A stretch of 23,639 nt of DNA from Ga0077530 sp035565975 (GCA_035565975.1 DATMRT010000080.1:1-23639), one strand, 5' to 3'. Positions 7,021-15,235 are shown, counted from the stretch's first letter. Notes: generated from the letters alone by a model not told the origin. Numbers and translations: made by a program.

Positions 7021-7779
7021 CTATTTCACCAGCGCCATCAGTCCCGCCGCAACGAGCAGGAGCAATGCAGCGCGCCGGTAGTTCTGCCGCGGCAGTCGCG
7101 CGAAAAGGCGCCCCCCGGCCCACAGCCCCGCCAGATAGGGCAGGCCGAGCAATGCGCCGGCCGCCAGGAGCGACCACGTCACGATCCCAGCACCGGCGAA
7201 GAAGCCCAGGCCAAGGATGATGAGGCCGGATACCGCAGCAATGATATTGGCGCGCTGGACGGCTGGCTCGGCCGGTGAAGCAATGAAATAGGCGACCGCC
7301 GGCGGACCACCCTGCCCGACGGCGCCGCCGATGAGGCCGCTCACAGCACCGAATGCCGTGCTCACGGTTCCCGAGCGAACACCTCGATAGGCCCATCCGG
7401 TGGCCAGAATAGCGGCAGCGAGAAGAGTACTGACCCCGACAAAACGCCGAAGGAGGGCCGGATCACCGACGGCGAGGAAATAGGTGCCAATAGGCAGCCC
7501 GATCAGAAGGCCGAGAACGAAAGGGCCACATTCGCGCCAGTCGGCAACCGGGATCGCCTGCCGCGCGATGGCGGCCTGCCCCACGGCCGCGATAACCATC
7601 GTCAGCACGATCGCCTGCGCCGGAACGAGGAGATAGCTGAGCAGCGGCACCATTAAGAGGTTACCACCGAAGCCCGAATAGCCGTGAACGAGCCCGGAGA
7701 GCAGGACGATGCCAATATACGCGAGGGCAGCGACGCCAAGTGCATCCGTCCAACCATGGAGACCGGCGAACTCGCCCAT
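7021..7779 (-). CDS. TauE/SafE family anion permease
   Basis: A 252-aa polytopic inner-membrane protein of the TauE/SafE family, whose members move sulfite, sulfoacetate or other organic anions across the membrane. About eight hydrophobic segments are visible in two pseudo-repeats. Each has the family glycine motif: GLVHGYSGFGGNLLMVPLL near the N-terminus and GLIGGAVGQGGPPAVAYF in the middle, and the protein ends in a hydrophobic helix. The ATG at 7779 has AGGGGG at 7788-7793. It is oriented with the downstream tartrate/D-malate dehydrogenase gene, so the two could be co-transcribed and the permease might handle a related carboxylate, but that is inference. It is divergent from obgE. Confidence 0.88.
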   Translation of the reverse strand: MGEFAGLHGWTDALGVAALAYIGIVLLSGLVHGYSGFGGNLLMVPLLSYLLVPAQAIVLTMVIAAVGQAAIARQAIPVADWRECGPFVLGLLIGLPIGTYFLAVGDPALLRRFVGVSTLLAAAILATGWAYRGVRSGTVSTAFGAVSGLIGGAVGQGGPPAVAYFIASPAEPAVQRANIIAAVSGLIILGLGFFAGAGIVTWSLLAAGALLGLPYLAGLWAGGRLFARLPRQNYRRAALLLLVAAGLMALVK

Positions 7780-7954
7780 CTGGTGCGCCCCCTGAAAATG
7801 GCTAATGGGGAATGGTTGCTCGATGCGGGAACTTGGAGGCCGGCGGCCGGCAGCCTACATAATCGCCAGGCAGCGCGCCATCGACTTTGCGCGCGACACG
7901 CGATACCACAGCCGCAACCAGGCGCCGCCTGCATACCCCCGAAAGCTCCGACCG

Positions 7955-8983
7955 ATGAAGTTCCTCGACCAGGCCAAGATCTACGTCAGCTCCGGCAATG
8001 GCGGGGCGGGCTGCGTCAGCTTCCGGCGCGAGAAGTTCATCGAGTTCGGCGGGCCGGACGGCGGCGACGGCGGCAAGGGCGGCGACGTGTGGGCGGAGTG
8101 CGTCGAGAACCTCAATACGCTGATCGACTTCCGCTACCAGCAGCATTTCAAGGCGAAGAACGGCATCCCCGGCATGGGACGCAACCGCACCGGCCCGAGC
8201 GGTGACGACTGCATCATCAAGGTGCCGCCGGGAACGGAGATCCTCGCGGAGGACGGCGAGACGCTGATTGCGGACATGACCGAGCCGGGCCAACGTGTGC
8301 GCATCGCGCGCGGCGGCAACGGCGGTTTCGGCAATGCCTACTTCAAGTCGCCGACCAACCAGGCGCCGCGCCACGCCAATCCCGGCCAGCCCGGCGAGGA
8401 GCTGACGCTCTGGCTGCGACTGAAGCTGATCGCCGACGCGGGTCTCGTCGGCCTGCCCAATGCGGGGAAGTCGACCTTCCTCGCCGCCGTCTCGCGCGCC
8501 AAGCCCAAGATCGCTGACTATCCCTTCACGACGCTGCATCCGAACCTCGGTGTCGTGCGCGCCGGTGAGGTCGATTTCGTGCTGGCCGACATTCCGGGCC
8601 TCATCGAGGGCGCGCACGAAGGCGCCGGTCTCGGCACGCGCTTTCTCGGTCATGTGGAACGCTGTCGCGTGCTGCTTCATCTGGTCGACGCCACCGGCGA
8701 GGACGTTGCCGATGCGTACAAGACCGTGCGCGCAGAACTGAAAGCCTACGGGGGCGGGCTCGCGCGCAAAAAGGAGCTGGTCGCGCTCACGAAATGCGAC
8801 GCCCTCACCGAGGACGTCATTGCGGAGAAGGCGGCCGAGCTTCAGCGCGCCGCGCGCAAGAAGCCGCTCCTCATTTCCGCGGTCTCGGGACAGGGCATGA
8901 AGGAGGCGCTGTTCGCGCTTGCGCGTGAGGTCGAGCGCGGCCGTGCGGAAGAAAAAGCCATAGCGCGCGAGGCGGCGAGCTGA
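7955..8983 (+). CDS. obgE: GTPase ObgE/CgtA
   Basis: A 342-aa essential Obg-family GTPase that acts in 50S ribosome assembly and stress responses in the cytoplasm. Residues 1-158 are the glycine-rich Obg fold (KFLDQAKIYVSSGNGGAG, GGPDGGDGGKGGDVW, RGGNGGFGN). The G domain follows, with G1 GLPNAGKST (166-174), G2 in YPFTTLHPN, G3 DIPGLIEGA, G4 TKCD (TKxD in place of the common NKxD, frequent in this family) and a G5-like ISAVSG. The start at 7955 (MKFLDQ) is fixed by the family N-terminus; the open frame runs upstream to 7805 but those residues are not Obg-like. It is not preceded here by rplU-rpmA, which often neighbour obgE. It converges with the DUF2798 gene, 6 nt between stops. Confidence 0.97.
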   Translation: MKFLDQAKIYVSSGNGGAGCVSFRREKFIEFGGPDGGDGGKGGDVWAECVENLNTLIDFRYQQHFKAKNGIPGMGRNRTGPSGDDCIIKVPPGTEILAEDGETLIADMTEPGQRVRIARGGNGGFGNAYFKSPTNQAPRHANPGQPGEELTLWLRLKLIADAGLVGLPNAGKSTFLAAVSRAKPKIADYPFTTLHPNLGVVRAGEVDFVLADIPGLIEGAHEGAGLGTRFLGHVERCRVLLHLVDATGEDVADAYKTVRAELKAYGGGLARKKELVALTKCDALTEDVIAEKAAELQRAARKKPLLISAVSGQGMKEALFALAREVERGRAEEKAIAREAAS

Positions 8984-8989
8984 CCCGTC

Positions 8990-9250
8990 TCAGCGTTCCG
9001 CCTCCGGTCGTTGCTCGAAGAGGCGACGGACGGCCCGCTGAATGAAGGGTGAAGCCAGCAGCACGACCGGCAGCATCGTCACCCACGCAATGGCCCACGC
9101 GACCATCCAGCGCTCGACGAATTCGAGAAGCGAATGCGCAATCGGAACGATCGCGATCGCTGTTGCGACGGCCGTCGTGATCGCCGCCTGCAGAATGCCG
9201 TAAGCATAATGAGCGTAGTGAACGTAGCGGTGCGGTAGTAGGGGTGCCAT
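8990..9250 (-). CDS. DUF2798 family small membrane protein
   Basis: An 86-aa protein with two transmembrane helices (about residues 17-38 and 47-70). It fits the DUF2798 pattern: a short basic N-terminus (LLPHRY), a first helix, then WMVAWAIAWVTMLPVVLLASPFIQRAVRRL at the end (the W-x-x-x-W...P...P pattern). The function of the family is unknown. The ATG at 9250 is the only upstream option, because an in-frame TGA lies one codon before it (TGA ACT ATG). The Shine-Dalgarno is weak, which suggests low expression. It is convergent with obgE and divergent from the M20 peptidase gene. Confidence 0.8.
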   Translation of the reverse strand: MAPLLPHRYVHYAHYAYGILQAAITTAVATAIAIVPIAHSLLEFVERWMVAWAIAWVTMLPVVLLASPFIQRAVRRLFEQRPEAER

Positions 9251-9292
9251 AGTTCAGAGCACGTGCCGGCCTCAGTTCTCTCCCTTCTCAAA

Positions 9293-9304
9293 GCCCAATT
9301 GGGC
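9293..9304. promoter_or_regulatory. Perfect 12-bp palindrome in a divergent intergenic region
   Basis: GCCCAATTGGGC is a perfect dyad lying between the divergent DUF2798 and M20 peptidase genes, 43 nt from the first start codon and about 128 nt from the second. Its placement is compatible with an operator for a dimeric regulator. It is short enough to occur by chance, so confidence is low. Confidence 0.2.
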
Positions 9305-9431
9305 GCCAGCGTCCAGAACGAAATTGGAGCAGGGCGATGCATTCCTGGGCGGCGCGCCCCCATTTCGGCTGAGGGCGGGAAGGCACTATGCTCCCAAGCA
9401 TGTCCAACATTCAGCCGAAGGCCGCCAACTC

Positions 9432-10583
9432 ATGCGCGATCTCACGCCCGAAGGTCTGCTCGACGCCGTCAACGCGTGGGTCGAGATCGAGAGCCCGACG
9501 CAGGATTCAGCGGCCGTCAACCGCGTCTCGGCGCACGCGGATAAATTGCTCCGCGCCATCGGCGCCAGCATCGAGCGCGTTCCAGGCGAGAACGGGATCG
9601 GCGACATCCTGATCGGCCGCGTGTCCGGCGCGGCGAACGGCCCGGGCATTCTCCTGCTCGGGCACATGGACACGGTCCATCCCCTCGGCACGCTCGCAGG
9701 CCCCCTGCCCATGCGCGTCGAAGGCGATCGCGCGTACGGCCCCGGCATCTACGACATGAAAGGTGGCAACGCGATCGCGTTCTCCGCGCTTGCGCACCTG
9801 CACGCGACGGGACAGCGTCCGCATCTTCCTGTCACCGTCATGATGATCCCCGACGAGGAGATCGGCAGCCCGTTCTCGCGCCCGCACATCGAAGCCGAGG
9901 CGAAGAAGCACGCGATCGTTCTCGTCGTCGAGCCGTCGGGCGACTTCGGGCGCATCACCATCGCGCGGCACGGCATCGCACGCTATCACCTCAAGACGAC
10001 CGGCATCCCGGCCCACGCGGGCGCGTATCATGCCAAAGGCCGCAGCGCGATCCGCGAGATGGCCCGCCAGATCCTCGATATCGAGGCCATGACGGACTAC
10101 GAGCGCAACATCACGCTCAACGTCGGTATCGTGAAGGGCGGTACGCACGAGAACATGGTGCCGCTCCATGCCGAGGCGATCGTCTACTGCCTGGTGCCGC
10201 TGCCCGAGGATGAAGCGGAAGTGCGCGCGAAGCTGCTCGCCTTGAAAAGCTACGATCCCGACGTAAAGCTCGAGATCACGCCGGGCCTCTATCGCCCGTC
10301 GTTCGTGAAGTCGCCGGCCATTCAGAAGCTCTATGATCACGCGGCCGCGCTCGCACGCGAGATCGGCTTCGAGGTCAAGGGCGAGCGCGTTGCCGGCGGC
10401 GGCAGCGACGGGAATTTCACCGGCGCGCTCGGCGTGCCGACCCTCGACGGCCTCGGCGTGCTCGGCGACGGCCCGCACACGCACCAGGAGTATCTGCTGG
10501 TCTCGTGCCTCGTGCCGCGGACCCGGCTGCTCGTCCGCCTCTTCGAGACACTCGATGCGTCATTTGCGGTGGGGAGGGGTTAG
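9432..10583 (+). CDS. M20 family metallopeptidase (glutamate carboxypeptidase-like)
   Basis: A 383-aa zinc peptidase of the M20A/carboxypeptidase G2 group. All expected catalytic elements are present: LLGHMDTVHP (His78 metal ligand, Asp80), YDMKGG (Asp108 bridging the metals), PDEEIGS (Glu142 general base, Glu143 ligand), VVEPS (Glu167 ligand), and a C-terminal GPHTHQE supplying the last His. A central lid/dimerisation domain (about 180-290) contains AHAGAYHAKGRSAI. No signal peptide is visible, so the enzyme is probably cytoplasmic and acts on N-acyl amino acids or small peptides. The ATG at 9432 (MRDLTPEG) is chosen because the upstream extension to 9324 is not family-like; GAAG at 9417-9420 is a modest Shine-Dalgarno. 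The stop codon overlaps the ccoS stop on the other strand (shared TTAG). Confidence 0.9.
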   Translation: MRDLTPEGLLDAVNAWVEIESPTQDSAAVNRVSAHADKLLRAIGASIERVPGENGIGDILIGRVSGAANGPGILLLGHMDTVHPLGTLAGPLPMRVEGDRAYGPGIYDMKGGNAIAFSALAHLHATGQRPHLPVTVMMIPDEEIGSPFSRPHIEAEAKKHAIVLVVEPSGDFGRITIARHGIARYHLKTTGIPAHAGAYHAKGRSAIREMARQILDIEAMTDYERNITLNVGIVKGGTHENMVPLHAEAIVYCLVPLPEDEAEVRAKLLALKSYDPDVKLEITPGLYRPSFVKSPAIQKLYDHAAALAREIGFEVKGERVAGGGSDGNFTGALGVPTLDGLGVLGDGPHTHQEYLLVSCLVPRTRLLVRLFETLDASFAVGRG

Positions 10584-10810
10584 GAGTGGGTGGCATCCCT
10601 ACCGCTGGCGTTCTGCAATCCCCCCCTCCCAGCCGCCCCCACCAGGGGGGAGGAATTGCTAAGGGGCTCGGGCGGATCGTCATCGAGCGCGCGCCAGGCC
10701 GCGCCATCCAGATCGTCGTACTGACCCGACTTGAGCGACCACAGAAAGCCGGCAAGGCCGAGGCCGCCGAGAAAGAGCGCGATCGGGATCGTGTACGCGA
10801 GCGCGGTCAT
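10580..10810 (-). CDS. ccoS: cbb3-type cytochrome oxidase assembly protein CcoS, with atypical C-terminal tail
   Basis: A 76-aa inner-membrane protein needed for cofactor (heme and copper) insertion into the cbb3 oxidase. One transmembrane helix (about residues 6-25) is followed by the family signature FLWSLKSGQYDDLDGAAWR (23-40). The start codon overlaps the ccoI stop (ATGA at 10807-10810), so translation is coupled. Usual CcoS proteins end soon after the acidic segment (here DDDPPEP, 43-49). The extra residues from about 51 to 76 are encoded by a GC-rich inverted-repeat element (about 10620-10655) and adjoining DNA and look like read-through of a repeat. The gene ends overlapping the convergent M20 peptidase stop. 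It is the last gene of the cco operon. Confidence 0.92.
   Translation of the reverse strand: MTALAYTIPIALFLGGLGLAGFLWSLKSGQYDDLDGAAWRALDDDPPEPLSNSSPLVGAAGRGGLQNASGRDATHS
10620..10651. repeat. GC-rich palindromic repeat inside the 3' end of ccoS
   Basis: CCCCCCT (10621-10627) pairs with AGGGGGG (10644-10650) across a C-rich 16-nt loop. The 'CCCTCCCAGCCGCCCCCACC' style is that of dispersed palindromes common in GC-rich alphaproteobacteria (recalled, not searched). It lies 37 nt past the M20 peptidase stop, so it could also give that transcript a 3' stem. In the opposite direction it is translated as part of the CcoS tail. Confidence 0.5.
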
Positions 10811-13005
10811 GAGAGCCTCCGGAGGCGCTGGCGCGAGAGACGCAACGCATTGGCCGTCACGGCGATGGATGAGGCCGACATCGCGATCGCAGCGATCAGC
10901 GGCGTCGCAAGGCCGATCACAGCAAGCGGCACGAAGATGCAGTTGTAGCCGATCGCAATGGCGAAGTTCTCGAGCGCCCGCCGGCGCGCACCTTGCGCGA
11001 CGCGGAGCACCTCGAGCAGCGGCGCGAGGCGCTCGCCCTGGAAGACCGCATCGGCCGCCGTCTGGCTGATGTCCGCTGCGGTAGCCGGTGAGAGCGAGGC
11101 ATGTCCCGCCGCCAGGGCCGGCGCATCATTGAGACCGTCACCGACCATGAGCACCTTACGGCCCTCGGCTTTGAGCGCATCGAGCCGTGTGATCTTGTCG
11201 GCAGGTTTCAACTCGGCTTGCCAGCGTGCAATGCCGACCGCGCGCGCAGCTTCCTCGACAGCCGCGTGGCCATCACCGGAGAGTATTTCGACGTGATAGC
11301 CGGCATCGCGCAGCTTCTCGACGACCTCGGCGGCGTCGAGGCGCAGGGCATCCGTGACATGCAAAGCCGTGGCGCGACCATCAGGTGTGCACAGCCAGAG
11401 CGTCGAGCCGCCCTCGGCGGTCTCATCGGCCACCTCGCAGAAGCGGGCCGAGCCGAGGCGGGTCACGCCTTGGGCATCTCTCGTGAGGAGCCCGGCGCCG
11501 GCAATTTCCTCGACACCGGGTGCCGGCACCACTGGAATGCCGCGCGCCTTTGCTGCAGCTACGATGGCGCGCGAATAGGGATGCCGGCTCACGACCGCAA
11601 GGCTCGCCGCGAGCGCCAGCGTGTGATCTGCGATCGCCGGGTCATCGACGAAGCGCGGCTCGCCAAGTGTCAGCGTGCCCGTCTTGTCGAGCACGATCGT
11701 GTCGATCTCCGCCATGCGCTCGAGGCCGTCGGCGGCTTTGAGGATGATGCCATTGCGATAGAGCCGCCCGCTCGCCACGACCTGCACGGCGGGCACGGCA
11801 AGCGCCAAGGCGCACGGGCAGGTGATGATCAACACCGCCACAGCCGCCGTCAGCGCCGGCTCCCAGCCGTAGCCGAGCAGCATCCAGCCGACGAACGTGC
11901 CTGCGCCGAGCAGATGTACGGCCGGCGCGTAAAGACGCGCGGCGCGATCGGCGAGCCGCACGTAACGTCCGCGCGCCTGCTCGGCCGTGGACATGAGGCG
12001 CGCAATATCGGCGAGGAGCGTATTTTCCTCGCGCGCCACCGCCTCGGTTTCGAGCACACCCGTCACATTGATCGTACCCGAATAGACAAGATCTCCGGGC
12101 GTCACATGACGCGGGCGACTCTCGCCCGTGATCAGGCTCTCGTCGACATCGGCGTCGCCATGGCTGACGCGCGCGTCGACCGGGATGCGCTCACCCGCGG
12201 CCACGAGGATCCGCATCCCCGGCAGAACGTCGCGCGTCGGCAGCCGCTGGGTCATGCCATCGGGGAGGAGGACCGTCGCTGACGCTGCACGAAGGCCAAG
12301 CAGGTTCTGGGCGGCGCTCGATGCGCGCGCGCGCATGGCCGTGTCGAGATAGCGGCCGATGAGCAGGAAGAAGAGCAGGGTCACGGCGGCATCGAAGTAG
12401 ACCTGATCGCTGCCGCGCATGGTCTGGTAAAGGCTCATGCCCGTCGCCAGCAGGACGCCGAGCGAGATCGGGACATCCATGTTGAGCTGGCGGGCAGCGA
12501 GCGCACGCGCCGCCGAACGGAAGAACGGCTGGCCGGCATAGGCGATCGCCGGCAGCGCGACGAGCGCCGAAAGCCAGTGAAAGAGCGTCTTGAGCGACGC
12601 ATCCATGTCGCTCGCAATGCCAGCCCACACGGCGACCGACATGAGCATGATGTTCGACGCCGCAAAGCCGGCAACGCCGAGCCGGCGCAGATAGTCGGCA
12701 TCGGACGCGGCATGTGCGGGCGTCGTACCCTCGGCGAGTTCATAGGCCTTGAAGCCGACGCCGCGCAGCGCCTCCGCGAGCGTGTCGACCTCGACGCCCT
12801 GCGTCGCGGTGACATGCGCCCGCCCATTGGAGAGGTTCACGCGCGCAGCGACGACGCCGGGAACGGCCTGCAGCGTACGTTCGACCTTGCGCATGCAGTT
12901 GCCGCAGTGCATGCCCTCGACGACGAGCGTGAGCGATTGCGTGCTGCTGGCTTCATCGCCGCCGCCGATCTCGCGAAAGGCCTCACTCGTCAGGGTTTCA
13001 GCCAT
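10807..13005 (-). CDS. ccoI: Copper-exporting P1B-type ATPase CcoI/FixI
   Basis: A 732-aa heavy-metal P-type ATPase that supplies copper for assembly of the cbb3 oxidase. An N-terminal HMA domain carries GMHCGNC (Cys34, Cys37). Eight membrane helices follow, with the transport-site motif TCPCALALAVP (CPC). The actuator domain has LITGESRP, the phosphorylation site is DKTGTLT, RHPYSRA takes the place of the usual HP motif, and MVGDGLNDAPALA is the hinge. The last helices include GYNCIFVP and MSASSI. The ATG at 13005 (MAETLTSEAF) overlaps the 3' end of ccoH by 16 nt; the frame remains open upstream to 13614 but that part is the shadow of ccoG/ccoH. The product sits between ccoH and ccoS, the standard order for this operon. 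Confidence 0.97.
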   Translation of the reverse strand: MAETLTSEAFREIGGGDEASSTQSLTLVVEGMHCGNCMRKVERTLQAVPGVVAARVNLSNGRAHVTATQGVEVDTLAEALRGVGFKAYELAEGTTPAHAASDADYLRRLGVAGFAASNIMLMSVAVWAGIASDMDASLKTLFHWLSALVALPAIAYAGQPFFRSAARALAARQLNMDVPISLGVLLATGMSLYQTMRGSDQVYFDAAVTLLFFLLIGRYLDTAMRARASSAAQNLLGLRAASATVLLPDGMTQRLPTRDVLPGMRILVAAGERIPVDARVSHGDADVDESLITGESRPRHVTPGDLVYSGTINVTGVLETEAVAREENTLLADIARLMSTAEQARGRYVRLADRAARLYAPAVHLLGAGTFVGWMLLGYGWEPALTAAVAVLIITCPCALALAVPAVQVVASGRLYRNGIILKAADGLERMAEIDTIVLDKTGTLTLGEPRFVDDPAIADHTLALAASLAVVSRHPYSRAIVAAAKARGIPVVPAPGVEEIAGAGLLTRDAQGVTRLGSARFCEVADETAEGGSTLWLCTPDGRATALHVTDALRLDAAEVVEKLRDAGYHVEILSGDGHAAVEEAARAVGIARWQAELKPADKITRLDALKAEGRKVLMVGDGLNDAPALAAGHASLSPATAADISQTAADAVFQGERLAPLLEVLRVAQGARRRALENFAIAIGYNCIFVPLAVIGLATPLIAAIAMSASSIAVTANALRLSRQRLRRLS

Positions 13006-13493
13006 AGCCGCTTCCGTAGCTGGTAGGCGATCTCCGCAGGTGCCGCGAGCGGGCGGGCTTCCAGTGCCACCATCCACGCCCCGGCCTCGGGCGGCGCCAT
13101 CTGCGCGCTGTACGTGCCGGGCTGCAACTCCGTCAGCTCGAGCTTCACATCGTGCTGCGCCGTGGACGGCCGGCCGAACGTGCCAGTCACGGCCAGCCCC
13201 TCGACGGGCACACCGAGTCGATTGGTGAGCCGCAAGGTCACCTGCCCGCTGCGCGTCACCTCGAGTGCGTCGTGCCAGCCCTGTGCCTTCTGCGCCTCGT
13301 CGGCGGCAATGCGCTGGTTGTAGTTGAGGCCCTTGCGGTAGGGTTCGACCGCGACGATGCCGGTGTAGGTCGAGATCGCGGAGTAGAGGAACACGCCGTT
13401 GACCGCGAACACGACGAGGAAGAAACCGAGGAACGCCATCAGCACGTGGCGCCCCTTCAGTCCCTCGACGCCGTCTGGCCGAACTGTATTCAT
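12990..13493 (-). CDS. ccoH: cbb3 oxidase assembly protein CcoH/FixH
   Basis: A 167-aa FixH-family membrane protein that associates with the cbb3 oxidase subunits during assembly. One N-terminal transmembrane helix (about residues 17-40, within LMAFLGFFLVVFAVNGVFLY) is followed by the family segment YRKGLNYNQRIAADEAQKAQGW and a beta-rich periplasmic domain with LTNRLGVPVEGLAVTG and GTYSAQM. The ATG at 13493 overlaps the ccoG TGA (ATGA) and fixes the start. A much longer open frame continues upstream to 14633 but is out of frame with ccoG and is not real. Its stop lies inside the beginning of ccoI, a 16-nt overlap, so translational coupling is likely. Confidence 0.95.
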   Translation of the reverse strand: MNTVRPDGVEGLKGRHVLMAFLGFFLVVFAVNGVFLYSAISTYTGIVAVEPYRKGLNYNQRIAADEAQKAQGWHDALEVTRSGQVTLRLTNRLGVPVEGLAVTGTFGRPSTAQHDVKLELTELQPGTYSAQMAPPEAGAWMVALEARPLAAPAEIAYQLRKRLWLKP

Positions 13494-15037
13494 GGCCGGC
13501 TTCCTTGCGCTGGCGCCTGGAAGAGCGTTCCGCGGCGCGTTGTCTGCCCCGAGGTCGTGTCGCGCACCTCGAAGGCAAAGCTCGTCGAGGCATCGTGAAG
13601 CTGGTCGAGCGCACCGCGCGGCACGGTCACGAAGACGCGCAGCTCGCGCAGGGTATTCGTCGGCACCGTCACATTGAGAGGCGCGCCGGGCTCCGCGCCG
13701 ACCATCGAGAGCGTGCCGCCGGGCAGATCCGCCAGACGAAGCGCGAATGTGCGCGGCTCGTGCAGCTTGTTCAGGATCTTCACGGTGTAGCCATTGCGGA
13801 TGCCGCCTTCGGTGAGGCGTACGAAGGGCGGATTGCGATCGTGCTGCACGTTGAGCTCGAGCGTCGTGCGGTGCCAGAGCGCGACCAGCATGACGATGCC
13901 CACCAGTGAGATCATGCCGAAATAGAGGAGCGTGCGCGGGCGCAGGAGCTGTACGGGCTCGTGCGCGATGCCGCGTGCGGTCGCCTCCTGCTTGGCGACG
14001 GTGTCGTAGGCGATCAGGCCGCGCGGGCGCTTGATCTTGTCCATAATCTCGTCGCAAGCATCGATGCAGAGCGCGCATTGGATGCATTCGAGCTGGGAGC
14101 CGTCGCGGATATCGATGCCCATGGGGCACACCACGACGCACGCCTTGCAGTCGATACAATCGCCGCGCGTCGACCAGTCGACGAGGCCGTCTGCGCCTTT
14201 GCGCGCCGGCCCGCGTGGCTCGCCGCGCTCGGGGCGGTAGCTGACGAGCAGCGTGTGGCTGTCCGTCATGGCGCCCTGAATGCGCGGCCAGGGGCACATG
14301 TAAATGCAGACCTGCTCGCGCGCGATGCCACCGAGAAGATAGGTCGTCGCCGCGAAGATGCCGAGGAAGAGGTAGGCGACCGCAGGCGCCGTCCCCGTCA
14401 CGAGCTCCACGGCGAGCGTTGGCGCATCGCGGAAATAAAAGACGAGCGCGCCGCCCGTCAGCAGCCCGATGAGCAGCCACGAGAGATGCGTCATGACCTT
14501 GAGGAAGACCTTGCGGATGCCCCAAGGCTCCTTGTCGAGACGGATGCGCGCGTTGCGATCGCCCTGCCAGAGGCGCTCGACGGCCACCATGAGATCGGTC
14601 CAGACCGTCTGCGGACAGGCATAACCGCACCACACGCGCCCGGCGATCGAGGTTACGAGAAAGAGCGAGAGCGCCGCCAGCACGAGCAGGCCCGTGACGA
14701 AGTAGAATTCCTGCGGCCAGATCTCGAGGAAGAAGAAAAAGAAGCGATTGTGCGCCATATCCAGCAGCACAGCCTGATCGGGGAGATCAGGGCCACGGTC
14801 CCAGCGCAGCCACGGCAAACCGTAGTAGATCGCCAGCGCGACCGCCATGACGACCCACTTGACCGCGCGGAACCGACCGTGCGCGAGCTTGGGGTAGATC
14901 TTCTGGCGCGCCGCATAGAGCTGGCGATCGGCCGCGCGATTGACGGCGGCCACATCGTGCGCCTCGACATCCGCCGCGGCCGTGCGCGTACGCGGCTTGG
15001 CTGCCGGATCATTCCGCCGATCGAGGACCGTGGTCAC
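13490..15037 (-). CDS. ccoG: Cytochrome c oxidase accessory protein CcoG/FixG (polyferredoxin-like)
   Basis: A 515-aa membrane iron-sulfur protein, reported in other bacteria to reduce Cu(II) for cbb3 oxidase biogenesis. Five or so transmembrane helices are seen (about 60-77, 111-131, 186-202, 217-236 and 350-370). Transmembrane-associated WCGYACPQTVW (Cys137, Cys141) and CIYMCPWPR (Cys244, Cys248) are present. Two [4Fe-4S] motifs follow: CIDCKACVVVCP (294-304) and CIQCALCIDAC (318-328). A C-terminal periplasmic Ig-like domain closes the protein. The GTG at 15037 is taken as start; GGGAG lies 6 nt upstream, and the GTG overlaps the TGA of the preceding small ORF (GTGA), which supports both. 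The length and order match FixG proteins. Confidence 0.96.
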   Translation of the reverse strand: MTTVLDRRNDPAAKPRTRTAAADVEAHDVAAVNRAADRQLYAARQKIYPKLAHGRFRAVKWVVMAVALAIYYGLPWLRWDRGPDLPDQAVLLDMAHNRFFFFFLEIWPQEFYFVTGLLVLAALSLFLVTSIAGRVWCGYACPQTVWTDLMVAVERLWQGDRNARIRLDKEPWGIRKVFLKVMTHLSWLLIGLLTGGALVFYFRDAPTLAVELVTGTAPAVAYLFLGIFAATTYLLGGIAREQVCIYMCPWPRIQGAMTDSHTLLVSYRPERGEPRGPARKGADGLVDWSTRGDCIDCKACVVVCPMGIDIRDGSQLECIQCALCIDACDEIMDKIKRPRGLIAYDTVAKQEATARGIAHEPVQLLRPRTLLYFGMISLVGIVMLVALWHRTTLELNVQHDRNPPFVRLTEGGIRNGYTVKILNKLHEPRTFALRLADLPGGTLSMVGAEPGAPLNVTVPTNTLRELRVFVTVPRGALDQLHDASTSFAFEVRDTTSGQTTRRGTLFQAPAQGSRP

Positions 15038-15216
15038 CTTCCGCTCCCGCGGTTGAGGTCTTGTAGCGGCACTTCACCAAGCATACCTGCCAGCCAGGTC
15101 ATCATGAAGCGCTCGAATAAGGAGCGATGACGCGGTGCGAGATCAGCACGGCGGCGCGGCTCCTCGGCGCAGCAGGTCGCCAGCACCAACCCCAGCTCGC
15201 ACCCACACCCGCACAT
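15034..15216 (-). CDS. Cys-rich 60-aa small ORF within the cco operon, unknown
   Basis: A 60-aa open frame in the 198-nt space between ccoP and ccoG. Its N-terminus packs five cysteines into 16 residues (MCGCGC...ATCC: Cys2, Cys4, Cys6, Cys15, Cys16). It continues with a basic stretch and the segment FERFMMTWLAGMLGEVPL, which could be a short amphipathic or membrane-touching helix. Supporting evidence: GGAGG with AAAG extension (15227-15231) lies 10 nt before the ATG at 15216; the ATG is 19 nt after the ccoP stop; and its TGA overlaps the ccoG GTG start (GTGA at 15034-15037). The Cys cluster suggests metal (copper or iron) binding, but that is inference, and I do not recognise a family. It could instead be a non-coding spacer with a chance frame. 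Confidence 0.55.
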   Translation of the reverse strand: MCGCGCELGLVLATCCAEEPRRRADLAPRHRSLFERFMMTWLAGMLGEVPLQDLNRGSGR

Positions 15217-15235
15217 CGCGGTCTTTCCTCCAGCG

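Noticed and set aside
10584..10700. C-rich stretch considered as a rho-independent terminator for the M20 peptidase gene
   Set aside because: The stem is only 7 bp with a 16-nt loop and no T-run, so it fits a dispersed repeat better than a terminator.
11101..12282. 393-aa open frame on the + strand opposite ccoI
   Set aside because: It is an antisense shadow of the P-type ATPase, with Arg/His-rich composition.
12990..14633. 547-aa protein ending in the CcoH sequence
   Set aside because: Only the last 167 residues are CcoH; the rest is the wrong frame across ccoG. The ATGA overlap at 13490-13493 sets the true start.
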